Positions 1 through 8,052 of a DNA stretch of 64,000 nt are shown here, in pieces; the first letter of the stretch is position 1, and each line of letters opens with the position of its first letter. The stretch is from Thiothrix litoralis (lineage in GTDB: Bacteria > Pseudomonadota > Gammaproteobacteria > Thiotrichales > Thiotrichaceae). The position numbers and the translations under genes were made by a program. The notes beneath the pieces were generated by a model that saw only the letters and a program-made list of their open reading frames with translations, was not told the DNA's origin and did no database searches. The stretch lies in NCBI RefSeq assembly GCF_017901135.1, contig NZ_CP072801.1:1302001-1366000 (forward strand). Direction: 5' to 3'.

Positions 1-186
1 CTGGTACTCTTTATCCGTACCGGCAAATTCAATGAAGGCTTCAGCTTTTTCCCAATCGCTGCCAACTTCATCCCACCATGTGAGCATTGTTGCAATATCA
101 TCAGCCGTCTCGGCGGCAGCCACAGGCACTACCCCGCTTAACGACACCCAAAATATAATATTCCACAGGAATCCTTTCCCTATCAT
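1..186 (-). CDS. Exported protein of unknown function, N-terminal part only
   Basis: This frame stays open for 62 codons from an ATG at 186 and runs off the left edge, so the C-terminus is not seen. A good ribosome binding site (AAGGAGA) lies seven bases upstream of the ATG. The first 25 residues are hydrophobic and end in an Ala-rich stretch (PVAAAE), which fits a cleaved signal peptide. The visible mature part is acidic and Trp-rich. It lies 23 nt downstream of the DUF3619-like gene and is probably in the same operon as the sigma factor. In related operons this position often holds a DUF3106 protein, but I cannot match that family from the visible part. Confidence 0.6.
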   Translation of the reverse strand, partial: MIGKGFLWNIIFWVSLSGVVPVAAAETADDIATMLTWWDEVGSDWEKAEAFIEFAGTDKEYQ

Positions 187-209
187 CACTATCTCCTTGA
201 GATTAAGAA

Positions 210-617
210 CTAACCATATTCAGCATCGAGCCATTCATACATATCCAGATTTTCCAGCAAATCCATGTCTTCACCGGACATCAGGACATCCATAACGCTA
301 ACATCCAAATTTGCTGCTGACGCATCCGTCAGGGTATCACTGGACAATGCCAACACCCCCGGATGCCTACCCCCCCTATCTGGCAACAGCCAAAAGGTTG
401 CTGCCAATGTAACAGCGGTTGCAACGGCAAACCCCCGCGCAAGCGATGAAAAACTAAAACCAGCAGACGAAGGATCAAGCTGATCCAGTGCCTGTAAATG
501 TAAGCGCGTCAATTTGGCTTGTGTCTGCCAGTCCAAGTTTAAGACTGAATGTTCCATCCCCTGCTTGACGACCCCCATCACTAAACGTTCAGTCATCTCT
601 TGTGTCATGTTTGTCAT
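210..617 (-). CDS. DUF3619-type membrane protein, putative anti-sigma partner
   Basis: A 135-residue protein with a soluble N-terminal half, one membrane segment around residues 58-78 (ending FWLLP) and an acidic C-terminal tail (EDMDLLENLDMYEWL). This layout and the position directly after an ECF sigma gene match the DUF3619 family, which is thought to hold its sigma factor at the membrane. The start at 617 is chosen because its ATG overlaps the sigma stop codon by one base (TAATG), with GGGAG upstream. A longer reading of the frame would run inside the sigma gene. The anti-sigma role is inferred from context and not from a ZAS-type motif. Confidence 0.65.
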   Translation of the reverse strand: MTNMTQEMTERLVMGVVKQGMEHSVLNLDWQTQAKLTRLHLQALDQLDPSSAGFSFSSLARGFAVATAVTLAATFWLLPDRGGRHPGVLALSSDTLTDASAANLDVSVMDVLMSGEDMDLLENLDMYEWLDAEYG

Positions 618-1222
618 TAATGATCTCCCAGTTTTTCCCGCAAACTGTGGATAGCCCTTGAGTAATGTGTTTTTACACTCCCTGCGGAGCACTTCATGAT
701 TTTGGCCGTTTCTGCAATGTCGTACCCTTCCCAACCACGCAATAATAAGGCTTGCTGCTGACGTAATGGCAACTGCCCGACCGCCTCTTGCACCAAAACA
801 CTCATTTCGTCTTGTAGCAATTGGCGCTCTGGCTCCAAAAACTGGGTTTGAGCGACTTGATCTTCGGGTGCAGAATTATCCTCATCATCATTTTTCGAAA
901 AAAACACCCGCCAACGGTTACGCACTTTCTGGCGACGATGCCAATCGTTAATCCTGCTGTGCAGAATGGTATGAAACAATGCACCCCATTCACCATGAGG
1001 ACTTCCAGCGTATTTTTGCACCAGTTTGAACATCGCATCCTGCACAATATCCATTGCCTCATCTTCATCATGAGTTGCCAGACGTGCGACCACGAAGGCA
1101 CGCCGACTCACTTCCCGCAGGAAGGTGTCCAAGCGTGTCGTATCATCCAAACCATCATCCTTGTGCGAATCTCTCTCCAACCGCTCGTTATGATCGGTTA
1201 TCAATGCCGCCATTCTCATCAT
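617..1222 (-). CDS. ECF-type RNA polymerase sigma factor
   Basis: A 201-residue sigma-70 family protein. Region 2 is visible around residues 40-75 (DEDEAMDIVQDAMFKLVQKY) and region 4 around residues 140-195, with the helix-turn-helix near GYDIAETAKIMKCSAGSVKT. The linker between the two is short and no region 1 or 3 is present, as in extracytoplasmic-function sigma factors. Two adjacent ATG codons (1222 and 1219) follow an AAAGGA site, and either could be the start. It heads a three-gene operon with a putative membrane anti-sigma partner and an exported protein. The target regulon cannot be read from the sequence. Confidence 0.88.
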   Translation of the reverse strand: MMRMAALITDHNERLERDSHKDDGLDDTTRLDTFLREVSRRAFVVARLATHDEDEAMDIVQDAMFKLVQKYAGSPHGEWGALFHTILHSRINDWHRRQKVRNRWRVFFSKNDDEDNSAPEDQVAQTQFLEPERQLLQDEMSVLVQEAVGQLPLRQQQALLLRGWEGYDIAETAKIMKCSAGSVKTHYSRAIHSLREKLGDH

Positions 1223-1296
1223 ATTCCTTTGAGCGCCCCTCTTTCCCCTGCCAATACCGGAGACTCCAGTGTATTAACGCTGTAGCCATTTATAAG

Positions 1297-1325
1297 TTGA
1301 CAGATGTAATACAATTAGCTTTAGT
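1297..1325 (+). promoter_or_regulatory. Possible sigma-70 promoter of the zinc metallopeptidase gene
   Basis: A perfect -35 hexamer TTGACA (1297-1302) is followed after 17 bases by TTTAGT (1320-1325), a weak -10. It lies 50 bases upstream of the metallopeptidase ATG, in the divergent gap between that gene and the sigma factor. The -35 is convincing and the -10 is poor. Confidence 0.35.
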
Positions 1326-1374
1326 TCAGTAAAAGGCGAAATAATTCCTGCGAATATTTTTATGGAGAATCAAA

Positions 1375-2232
1375 ATGCGTTGGAGAACAGGACGGCAAAG
1401 CAGCAATGTGGAAGATCGACGGGGTGGGAAGAGCGGGGGTGGTAGAATGAAAATCGGCCTGCTCGGCACCGTCGCCGCCGTCCTGATTGGCTGGTACATG
1501 GGTTTTAACCCGATCCAGGTGCTTGGGCTGGTCGGCGGGGCAAATACCATCCTCGGTGGGTTTGGTGGCAGTACTCAAACCGTGTCTACTGGCGCACCCC
1601 AAGACGAGTTGGGGCAATTTGCCTCCTCGGTACTGGCTTCGACCGAAGATGTCTGGAACCCAGTATTCCGCCAGCTTGGTGGGCGCTACGTAGAGCCGAA
1701 ACTGGTGCTGTTTGAAGACGGCACGGATTCCGTTTGCGGCTATTCCAGCTCAGCCACTGGCCCGTTTTACTGCCCCGGCGACCAGAAGGTTTACATCGAC
1801 CTCGGCTTTTTTCGCGAACTCCAGAATCTGGGGGCATCCGGTGATTTTGCCCAAGCGTATGTCCTGGGGCATGAAATCGGTCATCACGTCCAGAACCTGA
1901 TGGGCACGACCGATAAAGTTACCAACCTGCAAGCCCGTGCCAGCAAAAGCGATAGCAATGGCTTGTCAGTAGCACTGGAACTGCAAGCAGACTGTTACGC
2001 TGGGGTGTGGGCACACCATGCCCACAAACAATTCAATGTATTGGAAGAAGGTGATATTGAAGAAGCCATCAATGCCGCAGGTGCTATTGGCGATGACCGC
2101 CTACAACGCATGTCCGGGCGACGTATCAACCCCGATTCCTTTACGCACGGCTCATCCACACAACGCATGGAATGGTTTCAGCGTGGCCTGAAATCGGGCG
2201 ACCTGAAAAACTGTAATTCATTCGGCAGTTAA
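1375..2232 (+). CDS. Neutral zinc metallopeptidase, YpfJ family
   Basis: A 285-residue protein of the usual length for the YpfJ/putative neutral zinc metallopeptidase family. It starts with a positively charged, Gly-rich leader, then a single membrane segment (residues 24-45), then a periplasmic peptidase domain. The zinc-binding motif HEIGHHVQNLMG lies near residue 164, and the ELQADCYAGVWAHH segment downstream supplies the further conserved acidic residues of the family. The start has GGAG ten bases upstream. The gene stands alone and converges with the aminotransferase gene, with one base between the two stop codons. Substrates are unknown. Confidence 0.88.
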   Translation: MRWRTGRQSSNVEDRRGGKSGGGRMKIGLLGTVAAVLIGWYMGFNPIQVLGLVGGANTILGGFGGSTQTVSTGAPQDELGQFASSVLASTEDVWNPVFRQLGGRYVEPKLVLFEDGTDSVCGYSSSATGPFYCPGDQKVYIDLGFFRELQNLGASGDFAQAYVLGHEIGHHVQNLMGTTDKVTNLQARASKSDSNGLSVALELQADCYAGVWAHHAHKQFNVLEEGDIEEAINAAGAIGDDRLQRMSGRRINPDSFTHGSSTQRMEWFQRGLKSGDLKNCNSFGS

Positions 2233-2233
2233 C

Positions 2234-3403
2234 TCAACGCGGCAGGTAGTGGGCAAGACGTTCCACTGCCTGCTCCAGTCGCGCCACGCCCGTGGTATAA
2301 GCAAAGCGTACATGCGTGCTTGCCTGATGGCTGCCAAAGTCGATTCCCGGCGTGAATACCACACCTGTTTGATCCAGCATATCCCGACACAAACGCTGTG
2401 CATCCTCACCGAAACGTTCTGAACCTGCATACAGATAAAAAGCTCCTTGCGGCTCAGTACGCACCGCAAAGCCCAGTTCCCGCAAGGCAGGCAGCAAAAA
2501 ATCCCGCCGCTGCTGCAATTCCTGGCGTTGTGCTGCCATGATGGCCAAGGCTTCTGGTGTAAACGCTGCCAATGCCGCGTATTGCGCCGGGGTGGATGCC
2601 GCCAGAAAAATGTTTTGTGCCAAACGATCCAGTGTTTCCACAGCCCATTCCGGGGCAACTACCCAGCCCAAGCGCCAACCTGTCATGCCGAAATATTTGG
2701 AAAAGCTGTTGATGACCCACAAGTTATCAGGGTCTACCGACAGCGCTGTGGTATCAGGAATGCCATACGTCAGCCCTTGATAAATTTCATCCACAATCAA
2801 TTCCCCGCCACGTTGCTGGATGGCGGCATGAATGTCTGCCAATTGCGGCAAGGTCAAGACTGTCCCGGTTGGATTCGCGGGTGTTGCCAACAAAACAGCC
2901 TTAGTAGCTGTATTCCAATGTTCCTGAACGTGTGCACGGCTCAGTTGATAGTCAGTCGTTGCATCCACTGGAATAGCGGTTGCCTTGCCTTCAAACAAGC
3001 GCACAAAGTGACGGTTACAGGGGTAGCCGGGGTCGGTCATCAACACCTCATCGCCCGGATTCAATAGCGCCCCCAATACCAGTTGCAACGCGCCCGATGC
3101 ACCCGGCGTAATCAGGATGCGCTCAGGTGAAATGTTCACCCCAAAACGGCTAGCATAGTAAGCAGCAATTGCCTCACGTAGCTGCGGCAAACCCCGTGCT
3201 GCGGTGTATTTAGTTTGCCCTGACTGCAAAGCACGGATACCGGCTTCCACAATAGGTGCTGGGGTTGGAAAGTCCGGCTCCCCTACCTCCATGTGAATAA
3301 TGTCTTGCCCAGCGGCTTCGCGTTGACGTGCCTCAGCCAACAAAGCCATCACATGGAAGGGCTGAATATCCCGCATTCGCTTGGCAGCTATGGTATGCTT
3401 CAT
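2234..3403 (-). CDS. PLP-dependent aminotransferase, class I/II
   Basis: A 389-residue fold-type I aminotransferase of the AspC/AatA group. The PLP lysine sits in the motif INSFSKYFGMTGWRLGW, and the N-terminal HMEVGEPDFPTP and GASGALQLVLGAL segments are typical of the family. The amino acid substrate cannot be assigned, although the GEPDFPTP signature is common in aminotransferases annotated as acting on aromatic or branched-chain 2-oxo acids and aspartate. The start is separated by 36 bases from the divergent M23 peptidase, so the two probably share a promoter region. Confidence 0.9.
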   Translation of the reverse strand: MKHTIAAKRMRDIQPFHVMALLAEARQREAAGQDIIHMEVGEPDFPTPAPIVEAGIRALQSGQTKYTAARGLPQLREAIAAYYASRFGVNISPERILITPGASGALQLVLGALLNPGDEVLMTDPGYPCNRHFVRLFEGKATAIPVDATTDYQLSRAHVQEHWNTATKAVLLATPANPTGTVLTLPQLADIHAAIQQRGGELIVDEIYQGLTYGIPDTTALSVDPDNLWVINSFSKYFGMTGWRLGWVVAPEWAVETLDRLAQNIFLAASTPAQYAALAAFTPEALAIMAAQRQELQQRRDFLLPALRELGFAVRTEPQGAFYLYAGSERFGEDAQRLCRDMLDQTGVVFTPGIDFGSHQASTHVRFAYTTGVARLEQAVERLAHYLPR

Positions 3404-3439
3404 GATCTATTTCGTACCAACTTGATTGAGTCAATAAAA

Positions 3440-4228
3440 ATGAAAAAATGGTTACTATTAAGCATGGCGTTTTATTCTGCGAACCTGCTGGCTTTCCCAC
3501 ACGCCAACCCTGTACCGGGCGGCCTTACCATCATTCCAGTCGCGCCACTCTCAGGCAAAGCGCCCATTGTACAGTATGCAGGTAAGCGGGTAACGGTCGT
3601 GCCACTGGATTCTGAATGGGTCGCGGTTGTCGGCATTCCCCTCGATGCAGACGCAGGCACTCAACAACTGGACACTTCAACAGGATCTATCCCTTTCCAG
3701 ATACAAGCCAAGCAATACAAAACCCAGCGCATTACCATCAGAGACAAAAACAAGGTCGACCCGGACGATGAATCCAGCCAGCGCATCATTCAGGAACAAG
3801 CCATACAACAACAAATCAAAACGCACTTCACCGAGGGTGAGGCGCAACTCGATTTCATCAAGCCTGTTCCGGGACGAGATACCGGACGTTTCGGCCTGAA
3901 ACGCTTTATTAACAATCAACCCCGTAGTCCGCACAGTGGCATGGACATCGCCGCCGCCAGTGGAACCTCCGTCAAAGCCACCGCTACTGGGCGAGTATTA
4001 CACACCGATGATCTCTTTTTCAGCGGCAACACGGTCTACATTGATCACGGCGACGGCGTGATCAGCATGTACGCACACCTGAGTAAAATAAATGTAGAAG
4101 CCGGTGACAGGGTGCAACAAGGGGATATTATCGGGCAGGTAGGCAGTACCGGGCGGGCAACCGGCCCTCACTTGCACTGGTCGGTGTATTTGAATGGTGA
4201 GGCAGTCGATCCAGCCTTATTCCTATAG
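3440..4228 (+). CDS. M23 family (LytM-type) peptidoglycan endopeptidase
   Basis: A 262-residue secreted protein. A signal peptide (MKKWLLLSMAFYSANLLAF) is followed by an all-beta N-terminal domain and a C-terminal M23 domain (about residues 160-255). The zinc ligands are visible in HSGMDIAAASG and in HLHW near the end, with the conserved YAHLS segment between them. Members of this family cut peptide cross-links in peptidoglycan, and some only regulate amidases. The open frame extends further upstream, but into the divergent aminotransferase gene. The ATG at 3440 is chosen because it begins the signal peptide. Confidence 0.9.
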   Translation: MKKWLLLSMAFYSANLLAFPHANPVPGGLTIIPVAPLSGKAPIVQYAGKRVTVVPLDSEWVAVVGIPLDADAGTQQLDTSTGSIPFQIQAKQYKTQRITIRDKNKVDPDDESSQRIIQEQAIQQQIKTHFTEGEAQLDFIKPVPGRDTGRFGLKRFINNQPRSPHSGMDIAAASGTSVKATATGRVLHTDDLFFSGNTVYIDHGDGVISMYAHLSKINVEAGDRVQQGDIIGQVGSTGRATGPHLHWSVYLNGEAVDPALFL

Positions 4229-4260
4229 AACAAAAAATAAGCCAACAATTCAGGTTCGAT

Positions 4261-4458
4261 TCAGTGATTCGGGCTTATTATAGCCACAACTTCAGCAGGA
4301 ATCGCGAACTTGGGGTTTGTGGTAACGATTTCGTCGTCAGATGTATCTGAAATAAAAAATAAGCTTGTTCCGCCGTTCTGACACTCAATGGCATAAGAGA
4401 TTCGGGATGACGGCACGCTGAAGTTAACTTTCTCAAACTGACCCTTACAACCGGCCAT
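4261..4458 (-). CDS. Doubtful small hypothetical protein (65 residues)
   Basis: The frame from an ATG at 4458 gives a protein with a balanced composition and two cysteines (CKG, IEC), without a signal peptide or membrane segment. A longer reading needs a TTG at 4512. No convincing ribosome binding site precedes the ATG. I do not recognise a family. It may be the tail of a decayed gene. It is listed because the residue composition looks more protein-like than a random frame. Confidence 0.25.
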   Translation of the reverse strand: MAGCKGQFEKVNFSVPSSRISYAIECQNGGTSLFFISDTSDDEIVTTNPKFAIPAEVVAIISPNH

Positions 4459-4483
4459 TTTTATTGGGGAGCTGGTTGAGGTG

Positions 4484-4612
4484 AGGCAAGAGAACCGAAT
4501 GCAAGCTCGCAAACAGGGGGTTTGCCTGCATTCACTACCGAAGTCTTCAATTTCTTCGGCGTTCTTGAGTTACCTTTCCAAAAAGCGGGCATCATGTTGC
4601 TCGCTTTTTTTT
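4484..4612 (+). ncRNA. Candidate structured small RNA or long 3' UTR
   Basis: Two clean hairpins and a terminator lie in a row. Hairpin 1 has an outer stem GAATGCA/TGCATTC (4497-4503 with 4527-4533) and an inner stem GCAAAC/GTTTGC (4509-4514 with 4520-4525). Hairpin 2 is CCGAAG/CTTCGG (4538-4543 with 4554-4559). GAAC (4492-4495) can pair with GTTC (4561-4564) to close both into a branched structure. A strong terminator follows. The upstream end and promoter are not defined. It could instead be the 3' UTR of the M23 peptidase transcript. No known RNA family was recognised. Confidence 0.35.
4580..4612 (+). terminator. Rho-independent terminator
   Basis: A 12-bp stem (AAAAAGCGGGCA with TGCTCGCTTTTT, one G-U pair) closes a loop of about six bases and runs into eight T residues on the plus strand. 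Confidence 0.75.
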
Positions 4613-4757
4613 CGTTCTGACACAAACTTATATCCCATTATACAGCTTCCGTTCATAAATAAAATCTTTTTCTAAGCATCATGCTTGAATAGAATGGGCT
4701 ATCACCTCATATACACGCTACACTTAGCACTGATTATAAAAAGGAGGACAAAGCGCA

Positions 4758-4862
4758 ATGGCTTATGCATTACAAAAGACAGTTGGGTTTATTCTTTTGG
4801 TGGTCACGGTTGGCGGCGTCAGCGTGCTATCTATTTTTCACCTATTTCCCCCTCTCTTCTAA
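4758..4862 (+). CDS. 34-residue single-pass membrane microprotein
   Basis: An ATG at 4758 preceded by a near-perfect ribosome binding site (AAGGAGG, ten bases upstream) opens a 34-codon frame that stops at 4862. After a short polar start (MAYALQKT) the rest is one hydrophobic helix of about 22 residues rich in Val, Gly, Leu and Ile, ending in a Pro-Leu-Phe tail. It sits 12 bases upstream of the XpaC-like gene, so it is the first gene of that operon. I know no family for it. The strong ribosome site and tight spacing make it more than a chance frame. Confidence 0.6.
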   Translation: MAYALQKTVGFILLVVTVGGVSVLSIFHLFPPLF

Positions 4863-4874
4863 GCTGGAGACACC

Positions 4875-5741
4875 ATGACAATAACGGTCAAGTCGGCTGC
4901 CAAACGCTACGAACCCACTATCCATAACGTCCGTTACGGCATCAAGGGTATCCTGCTTTACTTACTCCCTCTCCCCTCCCTGATTACCGCCATCGGTTCA
5001 TTGATGCGAGGTGATGTCATGGATACCTTGGTCACAGGCGGAATATTTGCAGCCTTCATGGTGGGTGCGAGCGTCGCCCGGCGCGGTTTCCGCTTACAGG
5101 GTGAGTATGAACGGCGCAAGATTGCCCGTGCGCCCTCCACCCCATTCAAAACAGTTGCCGCACTGATTATCAGCATCACTACAGGTATATTAGCTTGGTG
5201 GATTTCTGATTTCGCCATGAAAGAAGTTTTGTCCTCTGCACTAATCGGTGCAGTAACTTTCCTCGGTTTTGCCCTCTACTACGGGCTAGACCCACGTAAG
5301 GATAAGGCAGGCAACATCTCCATCGGCGTCACCATCGAAGAAGTACTCGACGCGCTGGATGCCGCCAACATCAAAATCGACGCGATTGAACGCGCCCGCC
5401 GCCAAATTCCTAACCCGGAATTCAACGCCCGCCTGCAACGCATCACCAGCAAGGCGCGTGAAGTCCTCGACAATATCGAGGATGACCCGACCCGTTTATC
5501 TCGCGCCCGCAAATTCCTCAAAGTCTATCTGGATGGCACTCAGCGTGTCACCGAAGGCTATGCACGCACTCATCAGGAAGATAAGGCAGTTGCGCTAGAA
5601 ACCAATTTCAGGCGCGTGCTGGATTCGATAGAACAGACGTTTGACGAACAACAAACCAAACTACTCGAAGACAACCATTTCGATCTGGACGTACAAATAG
5701 AAGTGCTAGAAACCCAACTCAAGCGCGAAGGCGTCCTCTGA
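4875..5741 (+). CDS. XpaC-like membrane protein (5-bromo-4-chloroindolyl phosphate hydrolysis family)
   Basis: A 288-residue protein with two pairs of membrane segments in the N-terminal half (about residues 24-65 and 92-137), then a cytoplasmic alpha-helical, charged C-terminal half that is probably coiled. This architecture matches PF10112, named for Bacillus XpaC. The real biochemical role of the family is not established, despite the name. XpaC homologues usually sit next to telA, as here: the TelA-like gene starts 29 bases downstream. A joint role in membrane or toxic-anion stress is inferred from this linkage. Confidence 0.8.
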   Translation: MTITVKSAAKRYEPTIHNVRYGIKGILLYLLPLPSLITAIGSLMRGDVMDTLVTGGIFAAFMVGASVARRGFRLQGEYERRKIARAPSTPFKTVAALIISITTGILAWWISDFAMKEVLSSALIGAVTFLGFALYYGLDPRKDKAGNISIGVTIEEVLDALDAANIKIDAIERARRQIPNPEFNARLQRITSKAREVLDNIEDDPTRLSRARKFLKVYLDGTQRVTEGYARTHQEDKAVALETNFRRVLDSIEQTFDEQQTKLLEDNHFDLDVQIEVLETQLKREGVL

Positions 5742-5770
5742 TACCCCCAATACCCAAGGAGAAGATCACC

Positions 5771-6940
5771 ATGAATGAAACAGAAACGACAACAGCCGTT
5801 CAAACCGCTCCAGCGGTGATCCCCGGCACTGAACTTGCCACCCTGCCGGAAGTCACGACTGAACTGGTTGCTTACGAACAAGCTGATGATGCCAACAAAA
5901 ACAAACTCGAAAGCATCATCGCGGAAATCGACATGAACGACCGCAGCAGCATCATGTTCTTTGGCACCAAAACCCAAGAGCAGATGACCACCATTTCCGA
6001 AAAAATGCTCAATGGCGTCAAAAACAAGGACATTGGTTCCGCAGGCACATCCCTGACCAATATGGTCGTTGCCATTAAAGGCTTCGACATTGACTCCCTC
6101 AACCCCAATGACGAGCCAAGCTGGTGGGAAAAACTCATTGGCAAAGCCAAGCCTGTAGTCGAATTCCTCAATCAGTACGAAGAAGTCCGCAAGCAAATCG
6201 ACGCCATCAGCGACGAAATGGAAGGCCACAAAACCCAATTGCTAACCGATGTAGTGACCCTCGACAAACTCTACGAAGCCAATCTGGATTTCTTCCACAA
6301 TCTGGAAGCCTATATTGCTGCGGGTGAAGAAAAACTGCGCCGTCTGGAAAGCACCGACATCCCCGCACTGGTAGCCAAAGCCGAAGCCAACACGGAAGAC
6401 ATGATCCTCGCACAAAACCTGCGTGACCTGCGCAGCTCCCGCGATGACCTCGAACGCCGCGTTTACGACCTGCGCCTCACCCGTCAGGTAGCCATGCAAA
6501 GCCTGCCCAGCATCCGTCTGGTTCAGGAAAACGACAAAACCCTGATCAACAAGATCAACTCCACCCTGATCAATACGGTTCCCTTGTGGAAAAACCAGTT
6601 GGCGCAAGCCGTCACCATTTTCCGCATGAGCGACGCCGCAGAAGTGGTGAAAAAGGCTTCTGACCTCACCAACGAATTGCTGGAAAAGAACGCTGAAACC
6701 CTGCGCATGGGCAATGCTGAAACCCGCAAGCAAATGGAACGCGGCGTATTCGACATCGAATCCGTCAAAAAAGCCAACCAGACCCTGATCGAAACCATCA
6801 ACGACTCGCTGCGCATTGCCGATGAAGGTAAAGCCATGCGTGCCAAAGCCGAGGAAGAAATCAAGGTCATGGAAAGCGATCTGCGTCACGCCCTGACAGC
6901 AGCCAAAGCCAAGGCCGACAGCCCACGCCAAGGAGTATAA
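5771..6940 (+). CDS. TelA/KlaA-like toxic anion resistance family protein
   Basis: A 389-residue soluble, almost wholly alpha-helical protein of the TelA family (PF05816), at the usual length. The long central helical region contains the family's conserved segments around QYEEVRKQIDAIS and ATNLRDLR-like LAQNLRDLRSSRDDLERRVY. Family members are linked to resistance to tellurite, colicins or membrane-active compounds, with an unknown mechanism. The ribosome site AAGGAGA is ten bases before the ATG. The next gene follows after three bases, so translation of the two is probably coupled. Confidence 0.88.
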   Translation: MNETETTTAVQTAPAVIPGTELATLPEVTTELVAYEQADDANKNKLESIIAEIDMNDRSSIMFFGTKTQEQMTTISEKMLNGVKNKDIGSAGTSLTNMVVAIKGFDIDSLNPNDEPSWWEKLIGKAKPVVEFLNQYEEVRKQIDAISDEMEGHKTQLLTDVVTLDKLYEANLDFFHNLEAYIAAGEEKLRRLESTDIPALVAKAEANTEDMILAQNLRDLRSSRDDLERRVYDLRLTRQVAMQSLPSIRLVQENDKTLINKINSTLINTVPLWKNQLAQAVTIFRMSDAAEVVKKASDLTNELLEKNAETLRMGNAETRKQMERGVFDIESVKKANQTLIETINDSLRIADEGKAMRAKAEEEIKVMESDLRHALTAAKAKADSPRQGV

Positions 6941-6943
6941 ATC

Positions 6944-8038
6944 ATGGGATTATGGGACAAACTGATGGGTGAATTCGTTGATGTCATCGACTGGACCGAT
7001 GACAGCAGCGACACCATGGTCTACCGCTTCGAGCGCCACGGCAATGAAATCAAGTTCGGCGCAAAACTCACCGTGCGCGAATCGCAGGTAGCGATTTTCG
7101 TCAACGAAGGCGAGGTTGCCGACATCCTCACCCCCGGCATGTATGTGCTGGAAACCCAGAACCTGCCGCTGCTTTCCACCCTGCAACACTGGGATCACGG
7201 CTTTAACAGCCCGTTCAAAGCGGAAGTTTACTTCTTCAACACCAAGCAGTTCACCAACCTGAAATGGGGCACGCGCAACCCAGTCATGATCCGTGACAGC
7301 GAATTCGGTGGGGTACGGGTACGGGCATTTGGTACGTATGGGGTGCGGATTGACGATGCCCGCAAATTCATGCAAGAAATCATGGGGACGGATGGGCATT
7401 TCACCGTCGATGAAATCAGCGATCAGTTGCGTAATATGATCGTGACCCGCTTCAGCAGCGTGGTTGCCAGCGCCAATATTCCGATATTGGACATGGCCGC
7501 CAACTACGAACAACTGGGACAGTTCGTTACCCAAAAAATCGCCCCTGAATACGCCGCTTATGGCCTGAAATTAACCAATATTCTGGTGGAAAACATCTCC
7601 CTGCCCAGCGAAGTGGAGGACGCCCTCGACAAGCGTACCAGCATGGGCATGATCGGCAATCTCGACAAATACCTGCAATACCAAACGGCACAAGGTATTG
7701 GCAACGGTGGTTCCAACAGTGCACTGGACATGGGCATGGGTTTTGCTGTCGCCAACAAAATGGCAGAAGCATTGAACAAACCCGCAGCAGCCACCCCGCC
7801 GCCATTACCGGATAGCGGTTGGCATGTGGCCATCGGGCAAGAATCCAGAGGGCCCTTGGGGCTTCAGCAATTGCAGCAAATGGCGCAAAACGGGCAATTG
7901 ACGGCGACCACATTGGTCTGGCAGGCAGGTATGGCGAACTGGCAAGCTGCGGGGCAAACCAGCGCACTCAGTGGCTTGTTTGCGGGGCAAACACCGCCAC
8001 CTATTCCACCTTCAGCACCTCCTCACCCTACAGAATAA
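6944..8038 (+). CDS. SPFH-domain protein with C-terminal GYF_2 domain (YdjI-like)
   Basis: A 364-residue protein. The first 240 residues match the SPFH group often called virion core protein-like (Bacillus YdjI type), with characteristic segments such as SQVAIFVNEGEVADIL and YGVRIDDARKFMQE. A Gly/Met-rich linker (residues 245-270) and a Pro-rich hinge lead to a GYF_2/DUF4339 domain (about residues 288-345, GWHVAIGQ, GPLGLQQLQQMA, LVWQAGMANWQ). GYF_2 domains bind partners and are often fused to membrane proteins. SPFH proteins assemble on membranes. The gene lies between telA-like and zinc-ribbon genes, which suggests a membrane-associated complex. Confidence 0.85.
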   Translation: MGLWDKLMGEFVDVIDWTDDSSDTMVYRFERHGNEIKFGAKLTVRESQVAIFVNEGEVADILTPGMYVLETQNLPLLSTLQHWDHGFNSPFKAEVYFFNTKQFTNLKWGTRNPVMIRDSEFGGVRVRAFGTYGVRIDDARKFMQEIMGTDGHFTVDEISDQLRNMIVTRFSSVVASANIPILDMAANYEQLGQFVTQKIAPEYAAYGLKLTNILVENISLPSEVEDALDKRTSMGMIGNLDKYLQYQTAQGIGNGGSNSALDMGMGFAVANKMAEALNKPAAATPPPLPDSGWHVAIGQESRGPLGLQQLQQMAQNGQLTATTLVWQAGMANWQAAGQTSALSGLFAGQTPPPIPPSAPPHPTE

Positions 8039-8052
8039 CAACGCAGGCTTAA

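Larger units (their letters stand above)
4229..4757. other. 529-bp stretch with no clear gene
   Basis: This gap holds a weak minus-strand reading frame (4261-4458), a shorter minus-strand frame (4461-4595, 44 codons from two adjacent ATGs, no convincing ribosome site), and a set of strong plus-strand stem-loops ending in a textbook terminator (4580-4612). The minus-strand frames overlap or abut the stem-loops, so at most one of the two interpretations is likely to be right. The last 70 bases are AT-rich and lead into the next operon. Confidence 0.6.

Noticed and set aside
4461-4595. A 44-codon minus-strand frame with two adjacent ATGs
   Set aside because: It has no clear ribosome site and its start codons lie inside the strong plus-strand terminator hairpin, which explains the sequence better.
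4875-5741. Calling the XpaC-like protein a phosphatase
   Set aside because: The family name comes from an indirect assay. The sequence has membrane helices and a coiled region but no recognisable phosphatase active site.
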